NCBI GenBank assembly: GCA_021796905.1
Contig: JAKABK010000069.1
Coordinates: 1 to 7,813 of the forward strand
Reading direction: 5' to 3'
DNA length: 7,813 nt
Origin: Actinomycetes bacterium
GTDB taxonomy: Bacteria; Actinomycetota; Acidimicrobiia; Acidimicrobiales; Palsa-688
In this document: positions 1-6,541 of the stretch, in pieces
How the letters are laid out: the number at the start of each line of letters is the position of its first letter
Position numbering within the stretch: position 1 is the first letter of the stretch
The notes under the pieces: model-generated
Seen by the model: the letters and a program-made list of their open reading frames with translations, nothing else
Database searches by the model: none
What the model was told of the DNA's origin: nothing
Position numbers and translations under genes: made by a program

Positions 1-1182
1 CAGAAGTTCGAGCGGACCAAGCCGCACCTCAACATCGGCACGATGGGTCACGTCGACCACGGCAAGACGACCCTCACCGCAGCGATCACCAAGGTCCTCG
101 CCGAACGGGATCCCTCGGGCAACGCGGCGGTGGCGTTCGACCAGATCGACAAGGCCCCAGAGGAGCGCCAGCGGGGCATCACCATCAACATCGCCCACGT
201 CGAGTACCAGACACCCAACCGGCACTACGCCCACGTGGACATGCCGGGCCACGCCGACTACATCAAGAACATGATCACCGGGGCAGCCCAGGTCGACGGG
301 GCGATCCTCGTGGTCTCCGCCGCCGACGGTCCGATGGCCCAGACCCGTGAGCACGTGCTGCTCGCCCGGCAGGTCGGGGTGCCCTCGATCGTCGTGGCGC
401 TCAACAAGTCCGACGCCGTAGACGACGAGGAGCTGCTCGACCTGGTGGAGCTCGAGGTCCGCGAGCTGCTCTCCGAGTACGAGTTCCCCGGCGACGACAC
501 CCCCGTGGTGCGGGTATCGGCCCTCAAGGCACTGGAGGGCGACAAGGAGTGGGCGGACAAGATCGTCGAGCTGATGGAGGCCGTCGACAGCTTCGTGCCC
601 GAGCCCGCCCGAGACCTGGACAAGCCGTTCCTGATGCCGATCGAGGACGTCATGACCATCCCCGGTCGCGGCACGGTCGTGACCGGCAAGGTCGAGCAGG
701 GCAAGATCAAGGTCAACGAGGAGGTCGAGATCGTCGGCCTGCGCGCCACGCAGCGCACCGTGGTCACCGGTGTCGAGATGTTCCACAAGCTGCTCGACCA
801 GGGCCAGGCGGGCGACAACATCGGCGCCCTGCTGCGCGGCATCAAGAAGGAGCAGGTCGAGCGGGGCCAGGTGCTCTGCAAGCCGGGCTCGATCACTCCC
901 CACACCGACTTCGAGGCGGCGATCTACGTCCTGTCCAAGGAGGAGGGTGGCCGTCACAAGCCGTTCTTCAACAACTACCGGCCCCAGTTCTACTTCCGGA
1001 CCACCGACGTGACCGGTTCGATCAAGCTCGCGGAGGGCACGGAGATGGTGATGCCCGGTGACAACACCAGCATCACCGTCGAGCTGCAGAAGCCGATCGC
1101 CATGGAGGAGGGTCTCCGCTTCGCCATCCGGGAGGGCGGCCGGACCGTCGCCTCCGGTCGGGTCACCAAGATCCTCCAGTAG
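1..1182 (+). CDS. tuf: Elongation factor Tu (5' end truncated by window)
   Basis: EF-Tu is the GTPase that carries aminoacyl-tRNA to the ribosomal A site. The frame is open from base 1 and reads [23 protein letters not shown], so only about three residues (typically M-A-K) lie outside the window; a start at the internal ATG (43) would delete part of the G domain. With those three residues the protein is 396 aa, normal for the family. Domain 1 shows the P-loop GHVDHGKT (visible residues 16-23), the switch segment RGITIN, the G3 motif DxPGH (80-84), G4 NKSD (135-138) and G5 SAL (173-175). Domains 2 and 3 follow, with GRGTVVTG, the GGRHKPFF and [14 protein letters not shown] segments, and the C-terminal [12 protein letters not shown]. 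Numbering matches E. coli after a two-residue insertion near residue 45. Odd residues: Met at 81, Ala at 113, Lys at 230 and Gln at 233. A strong hairpin follows the stop and probably separates this gene from rpsJ. Confidence 0.98.
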   Translation, partial: QKFERTKPHLNIGTMGHVDHGKTTLTAAITKVLAERDPSGNAAVAFDQIDKAPEERQRGITINIAHVEYQTPNRHYAHVDMPGHADYIKNMITGAAQVDGAILVVSAADGPMAQTREHVLLARQVGVPSIVVALNKSDAVDDEELLDLVELEVRELLSEYEFPGDDTPVVRVSALKALEGDKEWADKIVELMEAVDSFVPEPARDLDKPFLMPIEDVMTIPGRGTVVTGKVEQGKIKVNEEVEIVGLRATQRTVVTGVEMFHKLLDQGQAGDNIGALLRGIKKEQVERGQVLCKPGSITPHTDFEAAIYVLSKEEGGRHKPFFNNYRPQFYFRTTDVTGSIKLAEGTEMVMPGDNTSITVELQKPIAMEEGLRFAIREGGRTVASGRVTKILQ

Positions 1183-1201
1183 CCGAACCAGCGCCGTAGT
1201 C

Positions 1202-1236
1202 CGGGGCCCGGGCGGCCGTGAGCCACCCGGGCCCCG
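1202..1236 (+). terminator. GC-rich hairpin after tuf, probable terminator
   Basis: Perfect 11-bp inverted repeat, CGGGGCCCGGG (1202-1212) against CCCGGGCCCCG (1226-1236). After one C/A mismatch, three more pairs (1214-1216 with 1222-1224) close a 5-nt loop. It begins 20 nt after the tuf stop. What follows is TTGCTGT rather than a run of T, so it resembles the U-poor hairpins common downstream of genes in high-GC actinobacteria. The inference is that it ends or attenuates transcription from the str region before the S10 operon. I found no convincing promoter in the rest of the gap to 1294: TTGAAA at 1254-1259 has no -10 partner at a suitable distance. Confidence 0.7.
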
Positions 1237-1294
1237 TTGCTGTCCGTCGACCCTTGAAAACCCGCGTCAGACACCGAGCCCCGGGAGGGCTGCC

Positions 1295-1615
1295 ATGCCA
1301 CCGACACAACGGATCCGTATCCGCCTGAAGGCCTACGACCACGAGATCCTCGACCAGTCGACCAAGAAGATCGTCGAGACCGTGCTGCGCACCCAGGCCA
1401 AGGTCCGCGGCCCGGTGCCGCTGCCGACCGAGAAGAACCGCTACACGGTGATCCGTAGCCCCCACAAGTACAAGGACAGCCGGGAGCACTTCGAGATGCG
1501 GGTCCACAAGCGCCTGCTCGACATCGTCGAGCACACCCCGAAGACCGTCGACAGCTTGCAGCGCATCGAGCTGCCCGCCGGCGTCGACATCGAGATCAAG
1601 ATCCAACAGAACTGA
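1295..1615 (+). CDS. rpsJ: 30S ribosomal protein S10
   Basis: S10 is a small protein of the 30S head and, in other bacteria, also a NusE antitermination factor that binds NusB and NusG. The 106-aa product starts [17 protein letters not shown] and carries the family segments [30 protein letters not shown] and [18 protein letters not shown]. The length fits the family (about 101-106 aa). The start is set by GGGAGGG (1283-1289), five bases before the ATG; the open frame extends upstream, but those residues do not resemble S10. It is the first gene of the S10 cluster. Here it is separated from rplC by 235 nt, so it may be transcribed partly on its own. Confidence 0.98.
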   Translation: MPPTQRIRIRLKAYDHEILDQSTKKIVETVLRTQAKVRGPVPLPTEKNRYTVIRSPHKYKDSREHFEMRVHKRLLDIVEHTPKTVDSLQRIELPAGVDIEIKIQQN

Positions 1616-1625
1616 AGCTGTCGGC

Positions 1626-1662
1626 GCCGGGCTCCTGCGACCAGCGGGTGGCGGAGCCCGGC
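1626..1662 (+). terminator. Hairpin after rpsJ, terminator or attenuator candidate
   Basis: Perfect 10-bp inverted repeat GCCGGGCTCC (1626-1635) and GGAGCCCGGC (1653-1662), extendable by the pair C1625-G1663. Inside it, further pairing is possible: 1637-1638 with 1651-1652, and ACC (1640-1642) with GGT (1647-1649), around a 4-nt loop. It lies 10 nt downstream of the rpsJ stop. No T-run follows; the sequence goes straight into a candidate -10 element. Its position suggests partial termination between rpsJ and rplC. An mRNA-stabilising 3' structure for rpsJ is an alternative. Confidence 0.55.
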
Positions 1663-1667
1663 GTAGC

Positions 1668-1685
1668 TGCTAGGATCACCCTCCG
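1668..1685 (+). promoter_or_regulatory. Extended -10 promoter candidate upstream of rplC
   Basis: The sequence TGC-TAGGAT places a TAnnnT-type -10 hexamer (1671-1676) directly behind a TGn extended -10 motif (1668-1670). Actinobacterial housekeeping promoters often rely on the -10 element with a poor -35. No TTGACA-like hexamer is present 16-18 nt upstream; that region is the right arm of the preceding hairpin. A transcript would start near 1682-1686 and have a leader of about 165 nt before the rplC start. This is a motif call only. Confidence 0.4.
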
Positions 1686-1700
1686 GTCGTCACCACAGGT

Positions 1701-1741
1701 CCACGGGTGTCCAGCCGCAGCTCGGACTGGAGACCCCGTGG
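1701..1741 (+). promoter_or_regulatory. Structured leader hairpin between rpsJ and rplC
   Basis: A layered inverted repeat: CCACGGG (1701-1707) pairs with CCCGTGG (1735-1741); after a small internal loop TCCAG (1710-1714) pairs with CTGGA (1727-1731); then CCG (1715-1717) pairs with CGG (1723-1725) around a 5-nt loop, leaving A1726 bulged. That makes about 15 pairs in 41 nt. A smaller hairpin, CCGGC (1803-1807) with GCCGG (1813-1817), lies closer to rplC. Ribosomal-protein operons are often controlled by a product binding its own leader (L4 in E. coli, although there the leader is ahead of rpsJ), so an autoregulatory site is plausible. I recognise no named leader family. Confidence 0.4.
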
Positions 1742-1850
1742 CGACAACCTGACGAGCATCCCGCAACCGTGCCCCGGTGTGGGTTACCTGCGTGTGAAGC
1801 GGCCGGCGCCATGCCGGTCCCTTCCGCCACGAGCCAGAAAGAGCGTTGCT

Positions 1851-2489
1851 GTGCCTTCCAAAGCGATCGTCGGCGAGAAAGTCGGCATGACCCAGGTGTG
1901 GGACGCCGACCACCGGGCGGTGGCGGTGACCGTCATCCGGGTCACGCCGGCCCGGGTCGTCCAGCTGAAGACCCCCGACCGGGACGGTTACGCCGCTCTC
2001 CAGGTCACCTACGGTCCCCCCGCCAAGGTGAACAAGCCGCTCGCCGGCCACTACGCCAAGGCCGACGTCGAGCCGGGCCGCACGCTCGTCGAGCTGCGGA
2101 TCGACGACAGCTCCGGCTACACCGTCGGCCAGGAGCTGTCGGTCGACAGCCTCGCCGCGGGCGAGAAGATCGACGTGAGCGCGCTGAGCAAGGGCAAGGG
2201 GTTCGCCGGGGGCATGAAGCGCCACAACTTCAAGGGGCAGGGCGACAGCCACGGCAACCACAAGCACCACCGGGCACCCGGCGGGATCGGGGCGTGCGCC
2301 ACACCGGCCCGGGTCTTCAAGGGGACCAGGATGGCCGGCCAGCTCGGCAGCGAGCGGGTCACCACCTTGAACCTCGAGGTGGTCTCCTCCGACGCCGAGC
2401 GCAGCCTGCTGCTGGTGAAGGGAGCGGTCCCGGGGCCCAGAGGTGGGGTAGTGCTGATCCGCGAGGCGGTCAAGGGGGGACGGAAGTGA
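1851..2489 (+). CDS. rplC: 50S ribosomal protein L3
   Basis: L3 is an early-assembling 23S rRNA-binding protein whose long loop reaches toward the peptidyl-transferase centre. The 212-aa product begins at GTG with [17 protein letters not shown], matching the family N-terminus, and contains [26 protein letters not shown], the loop [21 protein letters not shown] and the C-terminal [20 protein letters not shown] replaces the GQNQTP of E. coli, where a glutamine is methylated; the replacement is the usual actinobacterial form. The Shine-Dalgarno is only moderate (AGAAAGAG, 1836-1843). The frame is open back to a GTG at 1707, but those residues are unlike L3. The stop overlaps the rplD start (GTGA), implying translational coupling. 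Confidence 0.97.
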   Translation: MPSKAIVGEKVGMTQVWDADHRAVAVTVIRVTPARVVQLKTPDRDGYAALQVTYGPPAKVNKPLAGHYAKADVEPGRTLVELRIDDSSGYTVGQELSVDSLAAGEKIDVSALSKGKGFAGGMKRHNFKGQGDSHGNHKHHRAPGGIGACATPARVFKGTRMAGQLGSERVTTLNLEVVSSDAERSLLLVKGAVPGPRGGVVLIREAVKGGRK

Positions 2490-3283
2490 CGGCCAGCGTC
2501 GACATCCGGGACACCAGCGGGGCGGTGACCGCCACGGTGAGCCTCGACGAGCACACCTTCGGGATCGAGCCCAACGTGGCGGTCCTGCACCAGGTGGTCA
2601 CCGCGCAGCGCGCCGCGGCGCGCGCCGGGACCCAGAGCACCAAGACCCGCGCCGAGGTCTCCGGCGGGGGCAAGAAGCCGTTCAAGCAGAAGGGGACCGG
2701 CCGGGCCCGGCAGGGATCGGAGAGGGCCCCGCACTACACCGGCGGGGGAGTGGCCCTGGGCCCGAAACCCCGTAGCTACAAGCAGCGGACCCCCCGGAAG
2801 ATGATCAACCTGGCGCTGCGCTCGGCGTTGTCGGACCGGGCGGCGCAGGGTCGGGTCGTGGTCGTCGAGTCGTGGCCCTGGTCCGTTCCTTCCACCAAGG
2901 ATGCGCTCGCCGCCCTCCCGAGCCTCGGTCTCGCCGGCGCCAAGACGCTGGTGGTCCTCGACCGGCAGGAGGAGATCGCCTACAAGTCGCTCCGTAACCT
3001 CCCCGAGGTCCAGGTGATCCTCGCCGGCGAGCTCAACGCCTACGACGTGCTCTGCAACGACTGGATCGTCTTCAGCGGATCCAACCTGCCCGGCGCCACA
3101 GCGGGCAGCGCCGAACCGGTGACCCTTTCCCCGAGGCCCTCGCCGAGCGCGGGGGCCGACAGCGGCGCCCCGGGCACACAACCCGCAGCCCCCGCCGCTC
3201 CCGCAGCACCCGCCGCCCCCACGGGCACGGGACCCACCGAGGATGCGGCACCCGAAGTCGACAGCAACCAGGAGGAAGCGTGA
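2486..3283 (+). CDS. rplD: 50S ribosomal protein L4 with Ala/Pro-rich C-terminal tail
   Basis: L4 binds 23S rRNA early in assembly and sends a loop into the exit tunnel; in enteric bacteria it also represses its own operon. The 265-aa product begins at GTG 2486, overlapping the rplC stop, with a G-rich Shine-Dalgarno (2474-2480). The core, residues 1-200, shows [29 protein letters not shown], the tunnel-loop segment [37 protein letters not shown] and the C-terminal fold ending [17 protein letters not shown]. Residues 201-265 are an extra tail rich in Ala, Pro, Gly and Ser, with an AAP run at 233-245 and acidic residues at the very end. Family members are usually about 205-225 aa. The tail stays in frame, has no stop, and runs directly into the rplW start, so it is part of the gene and not an annotation artefact. 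No second domain is recognisable in it. Confidence 0.97.
   Translation: MTASVDIRDTSGAVTATVSLDEHTFGIEPNVAVLHQVVTAQRAAARAGTQSTKTRAEVSGGGKKPFKQKGTGRARQGSERAPHYTGGGVALGPKPRSYKQRTPRKMINLALRSALSDRAAQGRVVVVESWPWSVPSTKDALAALPSLGLAGAKTLVVLDRQEEIAYKSLRNLPEVQVILAGELNAYDVLCNDWIVFSGSNLPGATAGSAEPVTLSPRPSPSAGADSGAPGTQPAAPAAPAAPAAPTGTGPTEDAAPEVDSNQEEA
3182..3220 (+). repeat. Short Ala-Ala-Pro tandem repeat in L4 tail
   Basis: Codons 233-245 of rplD read [13 protein letters not shown], a 9-nt unit (CCC GCN GCN) repeated four times plus a final CCC. The unit copies differ at synonymous positions (GCA, GCC, GCT), so they are diverged rather than recently duplicated. It forms the centre of the low-complexity L4 extension. 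Confidence 0.75.
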
Positions 3284-3576
3284 GCGGCGACCCTCGCAAC
3301 GTCATCATCCGGCCCGTGGTGTCGGAGAAGTCCGAGGCCCTCCAGGAGCACAACGTGTACACCTTCGTGGTCGCGCCGGGAGCCAACAAGATCGAGATCC
3401 GCCAGGCCGTCGAGTCGATCTTCCGGGTACGGGTCGAGGCGGTCCGCACCCTCAACCGCCAGGGCAAGCGCAAGCGCAGCCGGCGCCAGGCGACCTTCGG
3501 CAAGCGACCGGACACCAAGCGGGCGATGGTCACGCTCCGGGCCGGCGACTCGATCCCCCTGTTCGAGGGGGCCTGA
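3280..3576 (+). CDS. rplW: 50S ribosomal protein L23
   Basis: L23 sits at the exit of the peptide tunnel and is the docking site for trigger factor and the signal recognition particle. The 98-aa product starts [18 protein letters not shown] at a GTG that overlaps the rplD stop (GTGA), with AGGAGG at 3270-3275 as ribosome-binding site. It shows the expected N-terminal strand ([10 protein letters not shown]), [13 protein letters not shown], the [15 protein letters not shown] loop and [13 protein letters not shown]. The length is typical. The loop wording resembles actinobacterial L23. Coupling to rplD should keep L4 and L23 production in step. Confidence 0.97.
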   Translation: MSGDPRNVIIRPVVSEKSEALQEHNVYTFVVAPGANKIEIRQAVESIFRVRVEAVRTLNRQGKRKRSRRQATFGKRPDTKRAMVTLRAGDSIPLFEGA

Positions 3577-3577
3577 C

Positions 3578-4414
3578 ATGGCGCTACGCAAACGCAAGCC
3601 CACCAGCGCCGGCCGGCGCTTCCAGACGGTCTCCGATTTCGCGGAGATCACCAAGACCCGGCCGGAGAAGAGCCTCCTGGCCCCGAAGGCGGGCACCGGG
3701 GGGCGCAACGCCTACGGCCGCAAGACCGCCCGGCACCGTGGTGGCGGGCACAAGCAGCAGTACCGGATCGTCGACTTCAAGCGCACCAAGGACGGGGTGC
3801 CGGCGACGGTCGCCGCGATCGAGTACGACCCCAACCGCAACGCCCGGATCGCGCTGCTGCACTACCACGACGGGGAGAAGCGCTACATCCTCGCACCCGC
3901 CCGGGTCGCGGTCGGCGACGTGCTGCGCAGCGGCCAGGGATCGGACATCCGACCCGGCAACGCCCTGCCGATGCGCTACATACCCGTCGGGTCGGTGGTC
4001 CACAACGTCGAGCTCAAGCCGGGCGGCGGTGGCAAGATCGCCCGCGGGGCAGGCATGAGCGTCCAGCTGGTCGCCAAGGAAGGCGACTACGCGACCCTCC
4101 GCCTGCCCTCCACCGAGATGCGGCGGGTCCCGATCGACTGCCGGGCGACGCTCGGCGAGGTCGGCAACTCCGAAGCCGAGCTGGTCTCGGTCGGCAAGGC
4201 CGGCCGTAACCGCTGGAAGGGCGTCCGGCCCCAGACCCGGGGTGTCGCGATGAACCCAGTCGACCACCCACTCGGCGGTGGGGAGGGCAAGACCTCCGGT
4301 GGGCGCCACCCGGTCTCACCCTGGGGCAAGCCCGAGGGTCGCACCCGCGACCGCACCAAGCCGTCCGAGAAGCTCATCGTCCGCCGCCGGCGCAGCCGCG
4401 GCGCCCGGAGGTAG
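3578..4414 (+). CDS. rplB: 50S ribosomal protein L2
   Basis: L2 is a large, highly conserved 23S rRNA-binding protein needed for subunit joining and the peptidyl-transferase centre. The 278-aa product has the N-terminal RNA-binding part with [23 protein letters not shown] (about residues 47-69), the barrel segments [18 protein letters not shown] and [17 protein letters not shown], and the C-terminal [30 protein letters not shown] followed by a basic tail. The ATG follows the rplW stop by one base, with GAGGGGG (3565-3571) as Shine-Dalgarno. His230, the residue linked to peptidyl transfer in E. coli (H229 without Met), is kept. Residue 232, a His in almost all bacterial L2 proteins I know (DHPHGGGEG), is Leu here. 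Confidence 0.98.
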   Translation: MALRKRKPTSAGRRFQTVSDFAEITKTRPEKSLLAPKAGTGGRNAYGRKTARHRGGGHKQQYRIVDFKRTKDGVPATVAAIEYDPNRNARIALLHYHDGEKRYILAPARVAVGDVLRSGQGSDIRPGNALPMRYIPVGSVVHNVELKPGGGGKIARGAGMSVQLVAKEGDYATLRLPSTEMRRVPIDCRATLGEVGNSEAELVSVGKAGRNRWKGVRPQTRGVAMNPVDHPLGGGEGKTSGGRHPVSPWGKPEGRTRDRTKPSEKLIVRRRRSRGARR

Positions 4415-4417
4415 CAG

Positions 4418-4696
4418 ATGCCGCGCAGCCTGAAGAAGGGCCCGTTCGTCGACGACCACCTGCTGAAGAAGGTCGACGACTTGAACTCGCGCAACGAGAA
4501 GCGGGTCGTCAAGACCTGGTCGCGTCGTTCGACGATCATCCCGGACATGGTCGGCCACACCGTCGCCGTCCACGACGGGCGCAAGCACGTGCCGGTCTAC
4601 ATCACCGAGTCGATGGTCGGCCACAAGCTGGGCGAGTTCGCGCCGACGCGGACCTTCCGCTTCCACGCCGGCCAGGAGAGGTCGGGGAAGCGCTGA
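4418..4696 (+). CDS. rpsS: 30S ribosomal protein S19
   Basis: S19 lies in the 30S head, contacts S13 and binds 16S rRNA late in assembly. The 92-aa product begins [19 protein letters not shown] and contains [49 protein letters not shown], the diagnostic core of the family, at usual length. The ATG lies 3 nt after the rplB stop, with GGAGGT (4407-4412) at ideal spacing. It is followed by a 90-nt gap, unlike the tight junctions before it. Confidence 0.98.
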   Translation: MPRSLKKGPFVDDHLLKKVDDLNSRNEKRVVKTWSRRSTIIPDMVGHTVAVHDGRKHVPVYITESMVGHKLGEFAPTRTFRFHAGQERSGKR

Positions 4697-4697
4697 G

Positions 4698-4787
4698 ATG
4701 CGAGCCGAACGAACATGCCGACCGGCCCGGCCGACCACGACCGTCGGTCGTGACGGTGGCCGGGCCCGACCCCACGGGGGGTCCTGA
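4698..4787 (+). CDS. 29-codon frame bridging rpsS and rplV (possible leader peptide)
   Basis: An ATG one base after the rpsS stop opens a frame of 29 codons that ends in TGA at 4785-4787, overlapping the rplV ATG as TGATG. A ribosome-binding-like GGGGAAG (4684-4690) lies seven bases before the ATG. The peptide, starting [20 protein letters not shown], has seven Arg, four of them CGA, a codon scarce in the neighbouring genes, and third positions are less GC-biased than in real genes here. This argues against an ordinary selected protein. If translated, its role would more likely be to carry ribosomes through the hairpin region and couple rpsS to rplV, or to act as an attenuator peptide. It may equally be a chance frame. 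It resembles no known protein. Confidence 0.3.
   Translation: MRAERTCRPARPTTTVGRDGGRARPHGGS
4724..4766 (+). promoter_or_regulatory. Large two-part hairpin between rpsS and rplV
   Basis: GGCCCGGCC (4724-4732) pairs perfectly with GGCCGGGCC (4758-4766), and inside it CACGACC (4736-4742) pairs with GGTCGTG (4746-4752) around a 3-nt loop, separated by a small asymmetric internal loop. Sixteen strong pairs in 43 nt make it a very stable structure. No T-run follows, so it is not a classical intrinsic terminator. It could be an attenuator, a processing or stability element, or a protein-binding site. Confidence 0.6.
4768..4783 (+). promoter_or_regulatory. Hairpin enclosing the rplV ribosome-binding site
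   Basis: GACCCC (4768-4773) pairs with GGGGTC (4778-4783) across a 4-nt loop. The G-run 4776-4781, the only Shine-Dalgarno candidate for the rplV ATG at 4787, is mostly inside the right arm. If it folds, rplV initiation would be masked unless ribosomes arrive from upstream. This fits a coupled translation arrangement, but it is inferred from pairing alone. Confidence 0.45.
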
Positions 4788-5584
4788 TGCCCGGAGCCAA
4801 GACCAACGAGCGTCCCGGGACCAGGGCGGTGCTGCGCCACTCCCGGATCGCACCGAACAAGGTGCGGGAGGTCCTCGACCTGATCCGCAACAAGCCGGTC
4901 CAGGAGGCCGAGGCGATCCTGCGCTTCTCGGAGCGTGACGCCGCGACAGTGGTCGGCAAGGTGCTGCACTCGGCCATCGCCAACGCGGAGAACAACGACG
5001 ACCAGGAGGCCGAGGAGCTGTACGTCTCGGCGTGCTTCGCCGACGAGGGCACGACGATCAAGCGGTGGCGTCCCAGGGCCCGGGGAAGGGCGACCCGGAT
5101 CCGCAAGCGCACCAGCCACATCACGGTCATCGTGAGCCGGATGCCGTCCGCGCAGCTCGAGCGCATCCGGGCGCGCCGCCGGGCCGAGCAGCTCGCCCAG
5201 CGCGCCCGACGGGTCGCCGGCGCCCGCAAGGCCGAGGGGGACACCCGCAGCCGCGCCGAGCGGCGAGCCGGCGTCGAGCCCGAGGCCCCCGAGCCCGAGG
5301 TGTCCGACACAGGGGCCTCCGACACCGAGGCCCTCGACAACGGGGCCGCCGACACCGAGGTCCTCGAGCCCGAGGCCTCCGACACCGGGGCCGCCGACGC
5401 CGAGGCCCCCGAGCCCGAGGCCCCCGACACAGGGGTCTCCGACACCGAGGCCCCCGACCCCGAGGCGGTCCGCGCCGAAGAGCCGACCGGGACCGAGCCC
5501 GCCGACCTCGAGGCGACCGGGGCCTCCGGCGGGCAGGCAGCCGCAACCGATACCGCCGGCGATGACGCCGGGGAGGAGCAGTAG
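4787..5584 (+). CDS. rplV: 50S ribosomal protein L22 with long acidic repeat tail
   Basis: L22 binds several 23S rRNA domains and its beta-hairpin lines the exit tunnel. The 265-aa product is more than twice the usual 110-130 aa. Residues 1-120 are the complete core: [33 protein letters not shown], the tunnel hairpin [26 protein letters not shown]. Residues 121-161 are a basic, Arg-rich stretch, probably helical. Residues 163-227 are thirteen tandem pentapeptides, and 228-265 are acidic and Gly/Ala/Thr-rich. Over residues 163-265 I count 32 Asp/Glu and a single Arg. The start is firm: the frame is closed by a TGA at 4751 and no other start codon lies between. The tail ends directly at the rpsC start, so frame and reading are continuous. 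Mycobacterial L22 also has a long tail, but a Lys/Ala-rich one, so the acidic charge here is opposite. Confidence 0.97.
   Translation: MPGAKTNERPGTRAVLRHSRIAPNKVREVLDLIRNKPVQEAEAILRFSERDAATVVGKVLHSAIANAENNDDQEAEELYVSACFADEGTTIKRWRPRARGRATRIRKRTSHITVIVSRMPSAQLERIRARRRAEQLAQRARRVAGARKAEGDTRSRAERRAGVEPEAPEPEVSDTGASDTEALDNGAADTEVLEPEASDTGAADAEAPEPEAPDTGVSDTEAPDPEAVRAEEPTGTEPADLEATGASGGQAAATDTAGDDAGEEQ
5273..5467 (+). repeat. Thirteen 15-bp tandem units in rplV (pentapeptide repeat)
   Basis: Codons 163-227 of rplV divide without gaps into thirteen 15-bp units: [65 protein letters not shown]. The consensus is x-D/E-T/P-E/G-A. At DNA level the units share the pattern xCCGACACCGAGGCC, and several neighbouring pairs are near identical, so the array grew by duplication and slippage. 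It is unrelated to the A(D/N)Lxx pentapeptide-repeat family. Confidence 0.92.
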
Positions 5585-6538
5585 ATGGGCCAGAAGGTCA
5601 ACCCCTACGGGTTCCGTCTCGGTGTCACCACCGACTGGAAGTCGCGTTGGTTCAGCGACCGTGAGTACCAGGACTACCTGATCGAGGACTGGGACATCCG
5701 GCACTACCTGACGAGCCAGCTCGAGCGGGCGGCGGTGAGCCGCATCGAGATCGAACGGACCCGTGACCGCTTGCGCGTCGATGTCCACACCGCCCGGCCG
5801 GGGATCGTGATCGGCCGGCGGGGCGCCGAGGCGGACCGGCTGCGCACCAAGCTCGCCGAGATAACCAAGAACCCGAAGCTGCAGCTGAACATCCAGGAGA
5901 TCAAGCAGCCCGAGCTCGACGCCGCGCTGATCGCCCAGGGGATCGCCGACCAGCTGGCGGGCCGGGTCAGTTTCCGTAGAGCGATGAAGCGCACCGTCCA
6001 GACCGTCCAGAAGGCCGGGGCGCTCGGCGTCCGGGTGCAGTGCGCCGGGCGTCTCGGCGGCTCGGAGATGTCGAGACGCGAGTTCTACCGGGAGGGCCGG
6101 GTGCCGCTGCACACCCTGCGGGCGGACATCGACTACGGCTTCCGGGAGGCCCGCACCGCCTCGGGTCGCATCGGCGTGAAGGTGTGGATCTACAAGGGCG
6201 ACATCCTTCCCTACAAGGTCTCCGGGGAGGACAAGATCACCCGGGAGGCGGCGATGGCCGTCGGTGAGACCGCCGGCGCCGGCCGGCCGCGGCGGATAGT
6301 CAGCGCCGGCGGCGGGCGTCGCCGGCCCGACGCCGGCGAGCCGGGCGCGGGTCTCGGCGCCGCCGTCGCTGCGCTCCAGGAGGCCCCCGAGGGGACCGCA
6401 CCCGAGCCCGCCGCCGACGCCGAGCCGATCGTGAAGGTCGACCCCGAGCTCGAGCGCCTCCTCGCCGAGGAGGAGGACATCGAGCGTCGCACCCGCGGCG
6501 AGCACCACGAGACCCCCCACTTCCCGAAGGACACTTGA
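5585..6538 (+). CDS. rpsC: 30S ribosomal protein S3 with C-terminal extension
   Basis: S3 forms part of the mRNA entry site and contributes to unwinding of structured mRNA. The 317-aa product has the N-terminal [20 protein letters not shown], a type-2 KH domain with GIVIGRRG (73-80), and the C-terminal S3 domain with RRAMKR (131-136) and [31 protein letters not shown]. Arg131, Arg132 and Lys135, the helicase-linked residues of E. coli S3, are all present. The core ends near residue 211 ([11 protein letters not shown]). The remaining hundred or so residues are a variable tail, first Arg/Gly-rich then Pro/Glu-rich, with a helical-looking segment [22 protein letters not shown]. Usual lengths are about 210-280 aa. 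The ATG abuts the rplV stop, with GGGAGGAG (5571-5578) before it. Confidence 0.97.
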   Translation: MGQKVNPYGFRLGVTTDWKSRWFSDREYQDYLIEDWDIRHYLTSQLERAAVSRIEIERTRDRLRVDVHTARPGIVIGRRGAEADRLRTKLAEITKNPKLQLNIQEIKQPELDAALIAQGIADQLAGRVSFRRAMKRTVQTVQKAGALGVRVQCAGRLGGSEMSRREFYREGRVPLHTLRADIDYGFREARTASGRIGVKVWIYKGDILPYKVSGEDKITREAAMAVGETAGAGRPRRIVSAGGGRRRPDAGEPGAGLGAAVAALQEAPEGTAPEPAADAEPIVKVDPELERLLAEEEDIERRTRGEHHETPHFPKDT

Positions 6539-6541
6539 TCG

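Noticed and set aside
1254..1282. TTGAAA as a -35 element for an rpsJ promoter
   Set aside because: No TAnnnT-like hexamer lies 15-19 nt downstream, so the motif stands alone.
1707..1850. In-frame upstream extension of rplC from a GTG at 1707
   Set aside because: The 48 extra residues do not resemble any L3 N-terminus, and the region is better explained as leader RNA with a hairpin over that GTG. The homologous start is GTG 1851.
1769..2485. Long + strand frame running upstream of rplD through rplC
   Set aside because: It is the second reading frame of rplC, rich in Arg/Gly/Pro without domain similarity. L4 begins at GTG 2486.
5053..5073. Trp94 in the L22 tunnel hairpin (KRWRPRA) as a macrolide-related change
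   Set aside because: Aromatic residues at this position occur in L22 from many ordinary bacteria as far as I recall, and the surrounding hairpin is intact.
5273..5467. Match to the pentapeptide-repeat protein family (quinolone-resistance type fold)
   Set aside because: That family needs A(D/N)Lxx with a central hydrophobic residue. Units here are xDTEA/xEPEA with Thr, Pro or Glu at the core position and are likely disordered.
6305..6326. Inverted repeat GCCGGCG/CGCCGGC within the rpsC tail
   Set aside because: It is a short palindrome expected by chance in GC-rich low-complexity coding sequence, with no regulatory position.
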